Positions 33,336 through 43,000 of a stretch of 64,000 bases of DNA are shown one piece after another; the first letter of the stretch is position 1; each line of letters begins with the position of its first letter. This stretch comes from Flavobacterium gyeonganense. Lineage in GTDB: Bacteria > Bacteroidota > Bacteroidia > Flavobacteriales > Flavobacteriaceae. Where the stretch lies: NCBI RefSeq assembly GCF_029625295.1, contig NZ_CP121112.1:1488001-1552000 (forward strand), read 5' to 3'. Under the pieces are notes generated by a model. That model ran no database searches. It had not been told where the DNA came from and saw nothing but the letters and a program-made list of their open reading frames with translations. The position numbers and the translations under genes were made by a program.

Positions 33336-33500
33336 TGTCATTTCGAGGAACGAGAAATCTTCGCGAGAAACTCTACAAAGATTGGCGACATTTGGTGCGG
33401 AGCTACTTGCGAAGATTTCTCCTTACGTCGAAATGACAAACTGTACGTGATAATCTTTGTGGTTACGAGTGGGATTCCTCTTTCGTCGGAATGACAAACT
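33336..33500. repeat. Composite dispersed hairpin repeat (GTCATTTCGAC family), copy 3
   Basis: Begins TGTCATTTCGAGGAACGAG. An internal TCTCCTTACGTCGAAATGAC arm is identical to the copy at 26727-26746. A further diverged arm, TCGGAATGACAAACT, ends at 33500. The element fills the gap between GH78 and the GH43-like gene. Confidence 0.8.
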
Positions 33501-33519
33501 AGACGTTATCAACTAGCGG

Positions 33520-33557
33520 CTAATTACTAATTACTAGGAACTAATCACTAATTACTA
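33520..33557. repeat. Short 7-nt phased tandem repeat at the GH78 stop codon
   Basis: The unit ACTAATT/TAATTAC is repeated about five times with small variations up to the stop codon of the GH78 gene. It belongs with the tandem repeats near 21610 and 30310. Confidence 0.5.
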
Positions 33558-35738
33558 AATCGCTTTATAACTCACTTTATACTCTAAATTAGGTTTTACA
33601 ATCAATTGATATTTATTTTTTGCTAATTCTGTAATGGTTCCCGAGTTTGTTTTAGGTTTGCTGGCACTTTCAAAAATCAATTTTCCTTCTCCTTCGCCTG
33701 CTTTTACTTTGATTTCTTTAGTGTTACAATACACGGCAACTTCTCCGTTTGGTGTTGGCACTTTTCCTTCCATCCATTTTAAACCTCCTAAATTTGGTTT
33801 AATTTCATATTCTGAATAACCCGGAGCAGTTGGTTTTACGCCTAAATAATATTTTCCTAGTAGATAAATCGGACTTGCACCCCAGGCGTGGCAAAGGCTT
33901 TTCCCGTAAGGACGGCCATACATTGTTAAATGCTCTGTTCCTTTTTTATTTGGATTGTATTCTTCCCAGAAAGATGTTGCACCCTCATTCAGCATTCCAC
34001 CCCAATAATCTTTCATTTCTTTCAGTACATAATCTTGTTCGCCCATGGCACACAAGGCTTCCAACTCATAAAAACGCATGTAGGGTGTTGTGATTTGAAG
34101 AATATCTTTGTTCAGTAATACCTTATTTTTTACGCTTTGCTTTTGTTCTTCAGTAAAATAATTGAAGAAAATACCGAACATATTAGCGTATCTGGTTACA
34201 ATATTTTGAATTTTTCCATCGATACGCTGGTGTTTCATTACGTTTTCTTTTTTATCCCAAAACACATCAAATAATTTGGTTTTTAAGTCATCACCCAATT
34301 TTTGATATTGCTTTTGGTCTTCGGTTTTACCAGCTATTGCTGCACTTACCGCCATCGCTTCAAGGCTTCTCGCTAAAAGCATTTGCTCAAAACTAACCTC
34401 GCCCGTTTTTGGCAATCCATCTGCCCAGTCAATAAAAACCCAGTCGCCTTCTAATGGTTCGAGGAATCCGTTTTTGTTTCTTCTTTCTAAACAGAAATCC
34501 ATAAGGGATTTCATTCTTGGATAAAAAGTTTTGATGAATTTCGTGTCGCCCGTATGCAAGTAGTAATCATAAACACCTACAAACCAATACAACGAATAAT
34601 CCATTATGATATTTACGTGAGCCGTTACAGGATCTTTTCCGCGAAGTGCTAACAACGTTCGTTCTACAGAAGCCGAATCAAAGAACAAATAATAATTCAT
34701 TAAATAACTTTGATAAGCGTCGCCCGACCAAACCCAGCGGTCACGTTTAATTCCGTCTATAAAAAATTCACGAGAGGTTAAGTGCATCGTATAAGCCGAC
34801 ACATCCCAAATTTTATTCAATTGCTCATCAGAAGATTTGAATGCACCACGATAGTCTAATGGTAGATATTCATATAGCATCGAAATAGAATCATATTTTA
34901 CTCCTGCATCTGCTTGTACCTGAACATAGCGGAATGCTTTCGATCCGTCATGTATGTAAGTTTGAGGCTGTTTTCCATCAAAAAATAAATGATCTAAGGT
35001 TTCGCATTTAGCGGAATCCAAAGCTTCTTCACGAGATTCACCATAATACAATGCTAGTTTCCCTTTTCCTTTTAAACCGTGAATTTTAATATAACCGAAA
35101 GTTTCTTTACCAAAATCTACTAACTGACCCGCTCCTATTTTTTCTGTTTTTTTAGCACTTAAAGGTTTGGTTGTTAGTTTAAATTCTGAAGGTTTATTTT
35201 CTGGCGAATTAAAATTCCAAGAACCAACAGGAACCCAAGGCGTACCAGATTGTTGTGCTTTTCCAGTTTCATCAATCCAAAGTTTATCTTCGTTGGTAAC
35301 TTTCCATGAAGCATCAGATTTAACATAATTACCTGCAATATAAATAGCTGGCAATACTTCTTGATTGTACACTTTAAAAGAAATTTTGTGTTTTCCGGCA
35401 GGAACTGTAATTGATTTTGGCTGTCCGTAAATTTGAACGCCATCTAAAAGTAATTGAAAAGGTCCTTCTGAGAAGATTTTTACATCGTCTGGTTTTGGAA
35501 TATCTACTTCTGTCTGAAAAGTGACCAAGGCATAAGGACTGTAATATTGCCAAAGCGGAGGAAATACGGCTTCGCGTTCTGTACGTCTAACTTGCATTTT
35601 ATTGCTTAACCAAACTTCAAAATCTCCTGGATACCAGATCCATGTGGCAGGCTTATTTTCCTGGGCAAATATAATAGCGGAAGAAAATAAAACTGTAAAA
35701 ACAAATAATTTTTTAAAATTTAGAAATCGATTTCGCAT
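33555..35738 (-). CDS. GH78 alpha-L-rhamnosidase
   Basis: 727 residues with a signal peptide ending AIIFAQ. N-terminal beta-sandwich domains (WIWYPGDFEVWLSNKMQVRR, VDFGKETFGYIKIHG) precede the (alpha/alpha)6 barrel with the GH78 signature FFIDGIKRDRWVWSGDAYQS, which contains the acidic residues known for the family, and GDWVFIDWADG. A C-terminal beta domain follows (WGASPIYLLGKYYLGVKPTA, YEIKPNLGGLKWMEGKVPTP). It should hydrolyse alpha-rhamnosides of rhamnogalacturonan. It is the promoter-proximal gene of the minus-strand locus; TCCTG repeats lie 54 bp upstream and a GAAATCGATTTC palindrome overlaps its first codons. Confidence 0.92.
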   Translation of the reverse strand: MRNRFLNFKKLFVFTVLFSSAIIFAQENKPATWIWYPGDFEVWLSNKMQVRRTEREAVFPPLWQYYSPYALVTFQTEVDIPKPDDVKIFSEGPFQLLLDGVQIYGQPKSITVPAGKHKISFKVYNQEVLPAIYIAGNYVKSDASWKVTNEDKLWIDETGKAQQSGTPWVPVGSWNFNSPENKPSEFKLTTKPLSAKKTEKIGAGQLVDFGKETFGYIKIHGLKGKGKLALYYGESREEALDSAKCETLDHLFFDGKQPQTYIHDGSKAFRYVQVQADAGVKYDSISMLYEYLPLDYRGAFKSSDEQLNKIWDVSAYTMHLTSREFFIDGIKRDRWVWSGDAYQSYLMNYYLFFDSASVERTLLALRGKDPVTAHVNIIMDYSLYWFVGVYDYYLHTGDTKFIKTFYPRMKSLMDFCLERRNKNGFLEPLEGDWVFIDWADGLPKTGEVSFEQMLLARSLEAMAVSAAIAGKTEDQKQYQKLGDDLKTKLFDVFWDKKENVMKHQRIDGKIQNIVTRYANMFGIFFNYFTEEQKQSVKNKVLLNKDILQITTPYMRFYELEALCAMGEQDYVLKEMKDYWGGMLNEGATSFWEEYNPNKKGTEHLTMYGRPYGKSLCHAWGASPIYLLGKYYLGVKPTAPGYSEYEIKPNLGGLKWMEGKVPTPNGEVAVYCNTKEIKVKAGEGEGKLIFESASKPKTNSGTITELAKNKYQLIVKPNLEYKVSYKAI
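35723..35734. promoter_or_regulatory. GAAATCGATTTC palindrome over the GH78 start
   Basis: A 12-bp perfect palindrome within the first five codons of the GH78 gene. The same 12-mer is the centre of the sites at 13160, 57784 and 61524. Candidate operator. Confidence 0.4.
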
Positions 35739-35786
35739 AAAAAGATATTTTGGGTTTAAAGATAAGTGTTCCTTTCACATTTCATA

Positions 35787-35811
35787 ACCTGTACTGTCCT
35801 GTACCATCCTG
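35787..35811 (-). promoter_or_regulatory. Triple direct repeat (A/T)CCTG with 10-bp period upstream of GH78
   Basis: The + strand reads ACCTG (35787), TCCTG (35797) and TCCTG (35807). The 19-mer ACTGTCCTGTACCATCCTG differs by one base from the susC upstream site, in the same orientation to its gene. TATCTTTA (minus strand, 35764-35757) is a weak -7 candidate between it and the GH78 start. Binding by a regulator with tandem half-sites is inferred. Confidence 0.55.
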
Positions 35812-35979
35812 AAATTAACAAAATATTACTGTTTTGAAAGAATTTTAAAACACAATTAGAAACATAAGTTACAATACAATAATGAAAGCCTAAAGTAAAC
35901 TTAAAAATAGATAAATGTCTGGACAGTCAGATCAAGAAGTTATCTGAAATTAGAACTACTTATTATCTTAATTTAAGCA

Positions 35980-36780
35980 TTATGATAATTTCTGATCCTC
36001 CAAAATATAATTAGCCGGTGTAGTACCCAAATGTTTTTTAAACATAAAAATAAAAGCACTCGCAGTTTCATAACCCAAATCGAGCGCTATCTCTTTGATG
36101 GATTGCTTTTCGCCTAATCTTTTTATGGCTTCCAGTAATTTCAATCGGGTACGCCAATCACTGAAATTCATTCCGAGTTCTTTGATGAATAAGCGGGATA
36201 AGGTTTTGCTGCTCATAAAAGATATGTCAGCATAATACTCGATCGTATTTTTACTTGCTACATCATTGAGCAAAAGCTGCACTACTTTTTGCAGTCTCTC
36301 ATGATTGGTTGTAGGCAGGAAAGTAGCGCTCGGTTCAATTAAGGTAAGTTCATCTAAAAACACGTCAATAATTCTTCTTTTTGCAGGTGTAAGATTCCCT
36401 TCAGTTCCAAAAGAAATAATTTTAAAAAGCAATTGTTTCAGGAATATCGAAATATCAAAAGAAAAGCTAGAAGTTGGAAGTCCGTCCGTAAACGATGGGT
36501 CAATAAAAATGCTGTACAAATTGACATCTTTCTGAAATGTAACCTGATGCTCCAAACCACCAGGAATCCAAAGTCCCTGCAACGGATTAACCACCCAAAT
36601 CTGATTATTGACCACGACATTCATAACACCGCTGGTAGCATAAATAAGCTGTGCCCGAGGGTGAGAATGTGATATGCAAACGGCATCGTTTACCATTTCG
36701 GTATAACCGACAACGGGTAACTCAGGATTTATTTGAAATCCAAAATCGACTACTTTATATGTCCGAACATCGTTATTCAT
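35980..36780 (-). CDS. AraC-family transcriptional regulator with cupin sensor domain
   Basis: About 266 residues from the ATG at 36778-36780 (MNNDVRTYKVVDFGF). An N-terminal cupin (ISHSHPRAQLIYATSGVMNV, NPLQGLWIPGGLEHQVTFQK) precedes a double HTH of the AraC type (ISFMSSKTLSRLFIKELGMN; IALDLGYETASAFIFMFKKH). It diverges from an MFS exporter gene 100 bp away, the usual layout for a local AraC-type controller of an efflux pump. A TATATTTG element on the minus strand lies only 5-12 bp upstream of this ATG, so either the transcript is almost leaderless or the match is chance. It is probably not the pectin regulator. Confidence 0.9.
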   Translation of the reverse strand: MNNDVRTYKVVDFGFQINPELPVVGYTEMVNDAVCISHSHPRAQLIYATSGVMNVVVNNQIWVVNPLQGLWIPGGLEHQVTFQKDVNLYSIFIDPSFTDGLPTSSFSFDISIFLKQLLFKIISFGTEGNLTPAKRRIIDVFLDELTLIEPSATFLPTTNHERLQKVVQLLLNDVASKNTIEYYADISFMSSKTLSRLFIKELGMNFSDWRTRLKLLEAIKRLGEKQSIKEIALDLGYETASAFIFMFKKHLGTTPANYILEDQKLS

Positions 36781-36880
36781 TGTCCAAATATAGTAATTAA
36801 GACACAATCATTTATTTTCACCTTTGTAAAAAATTAATTGCAGATATCATTTCTAATCTGTCATAATCTAAAAATAACTC

Positions 36881-38089
36881 ATGGAGACCATTAAAACCAA
36901 TTCGGAAATAGTCAAAAAAACTACTTATTCTATTCTTTTTATCATCAGTTTTTCGCATTTAATTAATGATCTTTTACAGGCTGTTGTTCCGTCCATTTAT
37001 CCGTTACTGAAGGAAAATTTCAATTTAAGTTTTTCTCAAATCGGGATTATCACTTTTACTTATCAGATTGTTGCTTCTATTCTACAGCCATTTGTGGGGA
37101 TGTATACCGACAAAAAATCAAAACCTTATTCGTTGATTATCGGAATGTGTTTTACCATGACTGGCTTATTTCTTGTTTCGATTGCTTCGAGTTTTACTTA
37201 CCTTTTATTATCGGTTAGCTTAATTGGAATCGGCTCTTCTATTTTCCACCCTGAATCTTCCAGAGTAGCCCATCTGGCTTCGGGCGGTAAAAAAGGGCTG
37301 GCGCAGTCTATCTTTCAGTTAGGCGGAAATGCCGGAAGTGCCATCGGACCTTTGTTAGCGGCTTTTATAGTGATTCCGCATGGCCAGAATTATATTGCGT
37401 GGTTTTGTCTTATTGCCCTGATCGGAATTCTTGCTTTGTATAAAATTGCACTTTGGTACACGCAACATCTGGCTTTAAGAAATGCTAATAAAGCAGTGCA
37501 TAAAATTGAAACGCATCATTTGTCTAAAAACAGAGTAATCGTTTCCCTGATTATTTTGTTGGTTTTGATTTTTTCCAAATATTTCTACATGGCCAGTATT
37601 ACAAGTTATTACACTTTCTTTTTGATTGATAAATTTCATATCTCAATTCAGCAGTCGCAGGTTTATTTATTTCTATTTTCGGGTGCAGTTGCTGCCGGAA
37701 CCTTAATTGGAGGCCCGATTGGAGATCGTTTCGGAAGAAAATATGTAATCTGGGTTTCGATTCTGGGTGTTGCGCCTTTTACGCTTTTATTACCTTACGT
37801 TTCGCTATTCTGGGTTGGAACTTTATCTGTAATAATTGGCCTGATACTTTCATCTGCGTTCTCGGCAATTCTGGTTTACGCTACCGAATTACTGCCGGGG
37901 AAAGTGGGTCTGGTAGCTGGTCTCTTTTTCGGATTTGCTTTCGGAATGGGCGGATTGGGTTCTGCGGTTTTAGGAAAAATTGCTGATGCCACCAGTATCG
38001 AATATGTTTTTAAAATTTGTGCCTTCCTGCCGTTGATTGGTATTATTACCGGCTTTTTACCGAATATTGAAGGTCGAAAAAAGGCCTAA
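36881..38089 (+). CDS. MFS transporter, fosmidomycin-resistance (Fsr)-like
   Basis: 402 residues with about 12 hydrophobic segments. The start reads ILFIISFSHLINDLLQAVVP, as in Fsr-type MFS proteins. Motifs include GMYTDKKSKPYSLIIGM, SSIFHPESSRVAHLASGGKK and GGPIGDRFGRKYVIW, the loop 8-9 signature. It is expected in the inner membrane as a drug/metabolite:H+ antiporter. It diverges from the AraC gene and ends in a strong terminator at 38181-38220. This two-gene unit appears unrelated to pectin breakdown. Confidence 0.9.
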   Translation: METIKTNSEIVKKTTYSILFIISFSHLINDLLQAVVPSIYPLLKENFNLSFSQIGIITFTYQIVASILQPFVGMYTDKKSKPYSLIIGMCFTMTGLFLVSIASSFTYLLLSVSLIGIGSSIFHPESSRVAHLASGGKKGLAQSIFQLGGNAGSAIGPLLAAFIVIPHGQNYIAWFCLIALIGILALYKIALWYTQHLALRNANKAVHKIETHHLSKNRVIVSLIILLVLIFSKYFYMASITSYYTFFLIDKFHISIQQSQVYLFLFSGAVAAGTLIGGPIGDRFGRKYVIWVSILGVAPFTLLLPYVSLFWVGTLSVIIGLILSSAFSAILVYATELLPGKVGLVAGLFFGFAFGMGGLGSAVLGKIADATSIEYVFKICAFLPLIGIITGFLPNIEGRKKA

Positions 38090-38092
38090 TTT

Positions 38093-38123
38093 TTTAATCT
38101 CGCAAAGTCGCGAAGTCGCAAAG
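38093..38123. repeat. Dispersed GCAAAGTCGC repeat, second copy
   Basis: Nearly identical to 31517-31547 (TTTAATCTCGCAAAGTCGC and following bases). It lies directly after the MFS stop codon. Confidence 0.6.
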
Positions 38124-38180
38124 GTTTCTTTTTTGGCATTTAAAGCAAGTTTTGCAAACAATCTTACAGTATTTCATAAA

Positions 38181-38220
38181 AAAACAGATAGTTCTCTAAC
38201 TGAAAACTATCTGTTTTTTT
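38181..38220. terminator. Bidirectional terminator between MFS and PL9
   Basis: AAAACAGATAGTT and AACTATCTGTTTT form a 13-bp stem flanked by A- and T-runs, between the convergent MFS (+) and PL9 (-) genes. It can serve both. Confidence 0.85.
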
Positions 38221-38260
38221 GTATCTAATTTTCAAAGTGAAACACTAAAATTGTACCCCT

Positions 38261-39774
38261 TTAATCTTTAATAATACGTTTACTAATTTTATTTCCATTA
38301 GTTGTTAAAGTCAAAATATAAGCTCCAGATGGAAGATTTTCTAAACTTAAGTTTTCTGTTTGCCTATTCACAGTTTTAGTAACAATCAATTTACCGGACA
38401 AATCAAACAGCTCAATTAAAGTGCCTTTTGCCATTTCGCTGTCTAATTCTATTGTCAGGATGTTTTTTACCGGATTTGGATAATAATTAAATGTGAAATC
38501 AGAATTAACATCTTCTATTGTTTCCACATTTAGATCTGTATTTATTTTTTTAGCGGTTGTAAAGTTACTTTCGGAATAACCTAAATCAGGATTACTGCCG
38601 GAATACGAAAGACCAACATTTGTTCCTTTGTCAATCAGATCGCTTCCCTGAACTAATTTGAATGGCAAGTTAGTTGGAAGATCCCCATTTGACTGTCGGG
38701 CTCCGATGGCAAGTGAAATACTGGTACTTGTAAAATCAGAAGTATTTACTGTCACACTTAAATTCCACGAGTTGTTTTGCTGGGTGGCGTTTGAAATAGA
38801 AATTGTTCCGGACAATGAAATATTATTTTTAAAAACATGTTTCTTTCCCGACTGCACCGGATTCCCAAAACCAAAGTTGATGTTGTTTCCGAATCCTGTA
38901 CAATTGTATACTGTTATGCTTCCGGTATTGTTGTTCTGATCGAATCCTTTTTTGGGATGTCCTATTGCAACACATTTGGTCAGTACATTGTCAGCCGGAA
39001 CAGAATTTCCTCCTACTTTAAAACCATTTCCGTTTCCGGTAAAGCCTCCGTAATTCCATACATCTACACCGTTTCTGATCGCCCAGCAGTTTTCGAAAGT
39101 TACTTTTTGAGTACTGTCAAAACAATCATATCCGTCATCTGAATTTTCCCATGCACGGCAGTTGATGAATTTATTTCCGGGTCCCTGTTCTTGTTTTGGA
39201 CCAAAACCATCAGCCATACTTCCCTTTTTTTAGGGTCATAATTTCTGTACGCATCACAGTTTTTTACCGTGGTATTCGAACCTCCTTTGTTAATTTCCAA
39301 ACCGGTGTTACGATTGTTGTAAAAAGCACAATTTTCGAAAATAGTATTGGCACCTGTTACATATGCTCCCTGATAACCTGCGCTGGTAATAGCAATTCCT
39401 TTAAAACTCCAATAAGAACCTGTAATACTAAAACCATACGAATCCTGTACCCATTCCTGATCTGGAAAAGAAAAATCGATAATGGCTCTTCCGTTGTTTA
39501 CACATTCTACCTTGATTGGACTTGCTGAAGTTCCTGATTTTGTAAACGAAATAGTGTTTTTTGCACCGGCAGTATACGCAATTGTATACGTTCCGGCTTG
39601 TAATAAAATAACATCTCCGGCAACAGCTTTGCCAACAGCGGTTTTAAAATTCATAGCGCTAGTAAAACTCGAACCCGAATTAGAAGCATTTCCGGTTGGT
39701 GTTACATAATAAGTAGCTGCTGAAACTGATCCCGATACTAAAAGGGACAGCATAAAATAGTAGATTTTTTTCAT
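38261..39774 (-). pseudogene. PL9 pectate lyase with T9SS sorting domain; one missing base
   Basis: The frame from 39774 encodes a signal peptide (ending SGSVSAA), TYYVTPTGNASNSGSS and beta-helix coils to AYRNYDPKKREVW, then leaves frame. Adding one T to the T7 run at 39225-39231 gives DPKKKGSMADGFG and continues GPGNKFINCRAWENSDDGYD, which supplies the Asp-rich calcium site expected in PL9. Corrected length is about 504 residues. The C-terminal about 80 residues are a T9SS type A domain (YYPNPVKNILTIEL ... SGAYILTLTTNGNKISKRII). It should be an extracellular exo/endo pectate lyase. A 16-bp palindrome lies upstream. Likely sequencing indel. Confidence 0.87.
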
Positions 39775-40091
39775 AAGTTTTGTGTTAGTTTGAACTGCAC
39801 AAGGTACTTATGGTTTTTTATAAAAATATTGAATTAATTCAATGGTTTTGAGCAAATTGAATTTGATTTTTAAAATTGAGGGAATGATTAAAAATATGTT
39901 TGAGAGATTTTTAATTGAATGTGTGTGTACGAGCTAGAAGCTCGCACGAGCAGGGGAAGTTGGGATAAAATAGTGCAAGAAGAAGCAAAAAAAATTCATT
40001 AAAAAAAACTTACAATATATTATTAATCAATTTAGTAAGATTTTAACATTTTCTCAAATTAATAAATTATTTTCGCATAAATTTTTAGAAG
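39775..40091. promoter_or_regulatory. Divergent intergenic region between PL9 and the LRR gene
   Basis: 317 bp without a gene. ATTGAATTAATTCAAT at 39828-39843 is a 16-bp perfect palindrome 54 bp upstream of PL9. A GAGCTAGAAGCTC hairpin lies around 39931-39943, part of a dispersed repeat. Near the LRR start TATTTTCG (about 40068-40075) is one base off the TAnnTTTG -7 consensus. Confidence 0.45.
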
Positions 40092-43000
40092 ATGAGAAAA
40101 AACAAACTCTTTATTATAATATTGTTTTCAGGACTTTTTTTTAGTTTAAGTACAATAGCTCAGACTATAAGTCCTTCACAAAAAACAACTGCAGGTTATA
40201 CTGCTATAATCGATGCAAATTTTGAAAAAGCATTGATAGCACTGGGACTTGATTCTGGTCCACTGGATCAACAGGTACTAACTGCTAATATTACGAACAT
40301 AACTAGTTTAAATGTTTCAGGTAAATTTATCTCAAATTTAGCTGGAATTGAAGGCTTTACCTCTTTGAAAACATTGAATTGTTCCTTAAATTCATTAAAA
40401 ACTTTAAATTTAACTCAAAATTTAGCTTTGACCACTCTGAACTGCTCTACGAATTCACTAACTGGTCTGGATTTAAGTCAAAATATAGCTTTAGAAGTCC
40501 TTTACTCTAATTCTAATCCATTGATAACCTTAGATATTTCTAAGAATTTGGCATTGACAGATTTAAATTGTAGTTTAGACCAACTTTCAACCCTTGATGT
40601 TTCTAAAAACATAGCCTTGAAGATATTACGCTGTGAATCTAATAGATTGACAGATATAAATCTATCAACAAACTTAGCTTTGGTTAATTTGAATGTAAGT
40701 AACAATCAAATTACCAACCTCAATTTATCTAAAAACATTGCATTACAATCCTTGAGCTGTTCAAATAACAGATTTGTAACTTTAGATTTATCCAAAAATC
40801 AAGTTCTATCAGATTTGGTATGTAACTCAAGCTCACTCTTAAAAACTATAAACTTAAAAACAGGAAAAAACATTCCTACTTTTGAAATAGACTGTACCTA
40901 TAGCTATAATTTGACTTGTATCTTAGTTAATAGTGTAGCTTATTCAGAGTCGAATTGGATTGACAAACTGGAATTTTCAGCAAAATATAATGACGTAGCC
41001 TGTTATACCTACACAGCTATTCCTGACGTTAATTTTGAAAAAAAGCTTATTGCATTAGGCATTGATAAAGATGGTGAAAACGGGAAAGTAATCACTGAAA
41101 ATATTTCTTCTTTAACTTCTTTAGATGTGTCCTACAGCAATATTCTTAATTTAACGGGAATCAAAGATTTTGCTGCGCTGACTAATCTTAATTGTTCAGG
41201 AAATGCCCTCACAGGATTGGACTTATCCAGCAATCTCTCTTTAGTATCACTAAATTGCTCTATAAATCAATTGTATTCACTGGATTTTTCTAAAAACATT
41301 AATTTAAACAGTATTCGTTGTGAAAAAAATAATCTTCATAGTTTAAATCTTAAAAATGGAAATAACACAAAACTGACAAATCTCAACTTAAAAACAAATC
41401 CAGATTTATTGTGTGTTTTGGTTGACAATGTGGCTTATTCCAATGCTAATTGGCTTGCTGCGAAAGATAATACAACTAGTTATAATAATACAGCTTGTGT
41501 TGCCGTTGCTGTATACACATTAATTCCCGATGCATATTTCGAAAACAAGCTAATTGCATTGGGGTATGATAATGATGGAAAAAACGGAAAAATACTGACT
41601 TCTAGAATTTCTGGAATAACTTCTCTGGATGTTTCTTCCTCTTCGATTTCAAATTTGGCAGGTATAAAGGATTTTGTAGCTTTAAAAAATTTAAAGTGTG
41701 ATTCTAATAGATTGACAAGTTTGGATCTATCAAATAATATAGCTTTAATTGATCTTAATGTTTCTTCAAATTCGCTAGGAAGCCTGGACGTTTCAAAAAA
41801 TGTTGCTTTGATTAATTTAAATTGCAATAGCAATTACATAAAAAACCTGGACTTTAGCAAAAACTTGTTTTTAAAAAGCTTATCATGTAGAACAAACAAT
41901 TTATCTAGTTTGAATTTAACGCAAAATTTTGCTTTGACTTCTTTAATTTGTGGCTCAAATAAATTAACAACCCTGGATGTTTCCCAAAATGTAATTTTAT
42001 CCTTTTTAGCATGTGAATCTAATCTATTAAAAAATCTGGATGTATCTAACAATGCTTTTTTATATGATTTGTACTGCTATTCAAATCAACTAACTAGTCT
42101 GAATACTTCTAAAAACCCAGTTTTAGCTTCTTTAAAATGTCAGTCAAATAAATTAACATCTTTAGATCTTTCTAAAAACGCCTATTTAGTCTGGTTAACG
42201 TGTGAACAAAACCAACTGACAAATCTGGACATCTCTAAAAACTTAAAAATAAGCTATTTAGAATGCAGTTCAAATCAATTAACCAGTCTTGATCTTTCTA
42301 AGCATGGTAATTTGGAGATCCTTTATTGTGGAGGCAACAAACTCCTGAATTTAAATTTAAAAAATGGAAGAAACGATTTGATTAAGTCATATTTTAGTTG
42401 CTCCTACAACCCTAATCTGACTTGCATTCTAGTAGATAATGCAGCTGCTTTCGCAAGCAAATGGAATAGTGCTAAAGATGCTACAGCAACTTACGTGGAT
42501 ACTTCCTGTACGCTTTATACCAGTATTCCTGATGTGAATTTTGAAAATAAATTAATTAGTCTTGGTCTGGATTCAGGTACTATTGATGGGAAAGTATTAA
42601 CGTCAAATATAACAAAGGTAACATCGTTAAATGTATCTTCCAGTTCTATTACAAACTTAACAGGAATACAGGATTTTGTGGATTTACAAGAGCTTATTTG
42701 TCACACAAATCAGTTAACGGATTTGGATATTTCCAAAAATACTGCTTTAACCCATTTAGATTGCAGTTCAAATCAATTATCAAACCTTGACATTTCTGAA
42801 AGATTGGAATTGACAAAACTAAATTGCAAGTCAAATAAATTGACAACTTTGGATGTTTCACAAAATGTATTATTGACAGACCTGAATTGCAGTTCAAATC
42901 TAATATCAGACCTTAATCTTTCTGAAAATATTAATTTGTCTACATTAAGTTGTAATGACAACAAACTATCAAATTTGAATTTAAAGAACAGAAAAAACAC

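Noticed and set aside
35980..36780. The AraC regulator as master regulator of the pectin locus
   Set aside because: It is divergent from an MFS exporter with a close shared promoter region, the usual sign of local control, and its sites are not seen upstream of the PUL genes.
36785..36792. TATATTTG as the firm promoter of the AraC gene
   Set aside because: It lies only 5-12 bp from the ATG, too near for a normal leader, so it is not listed as a separate promoter.
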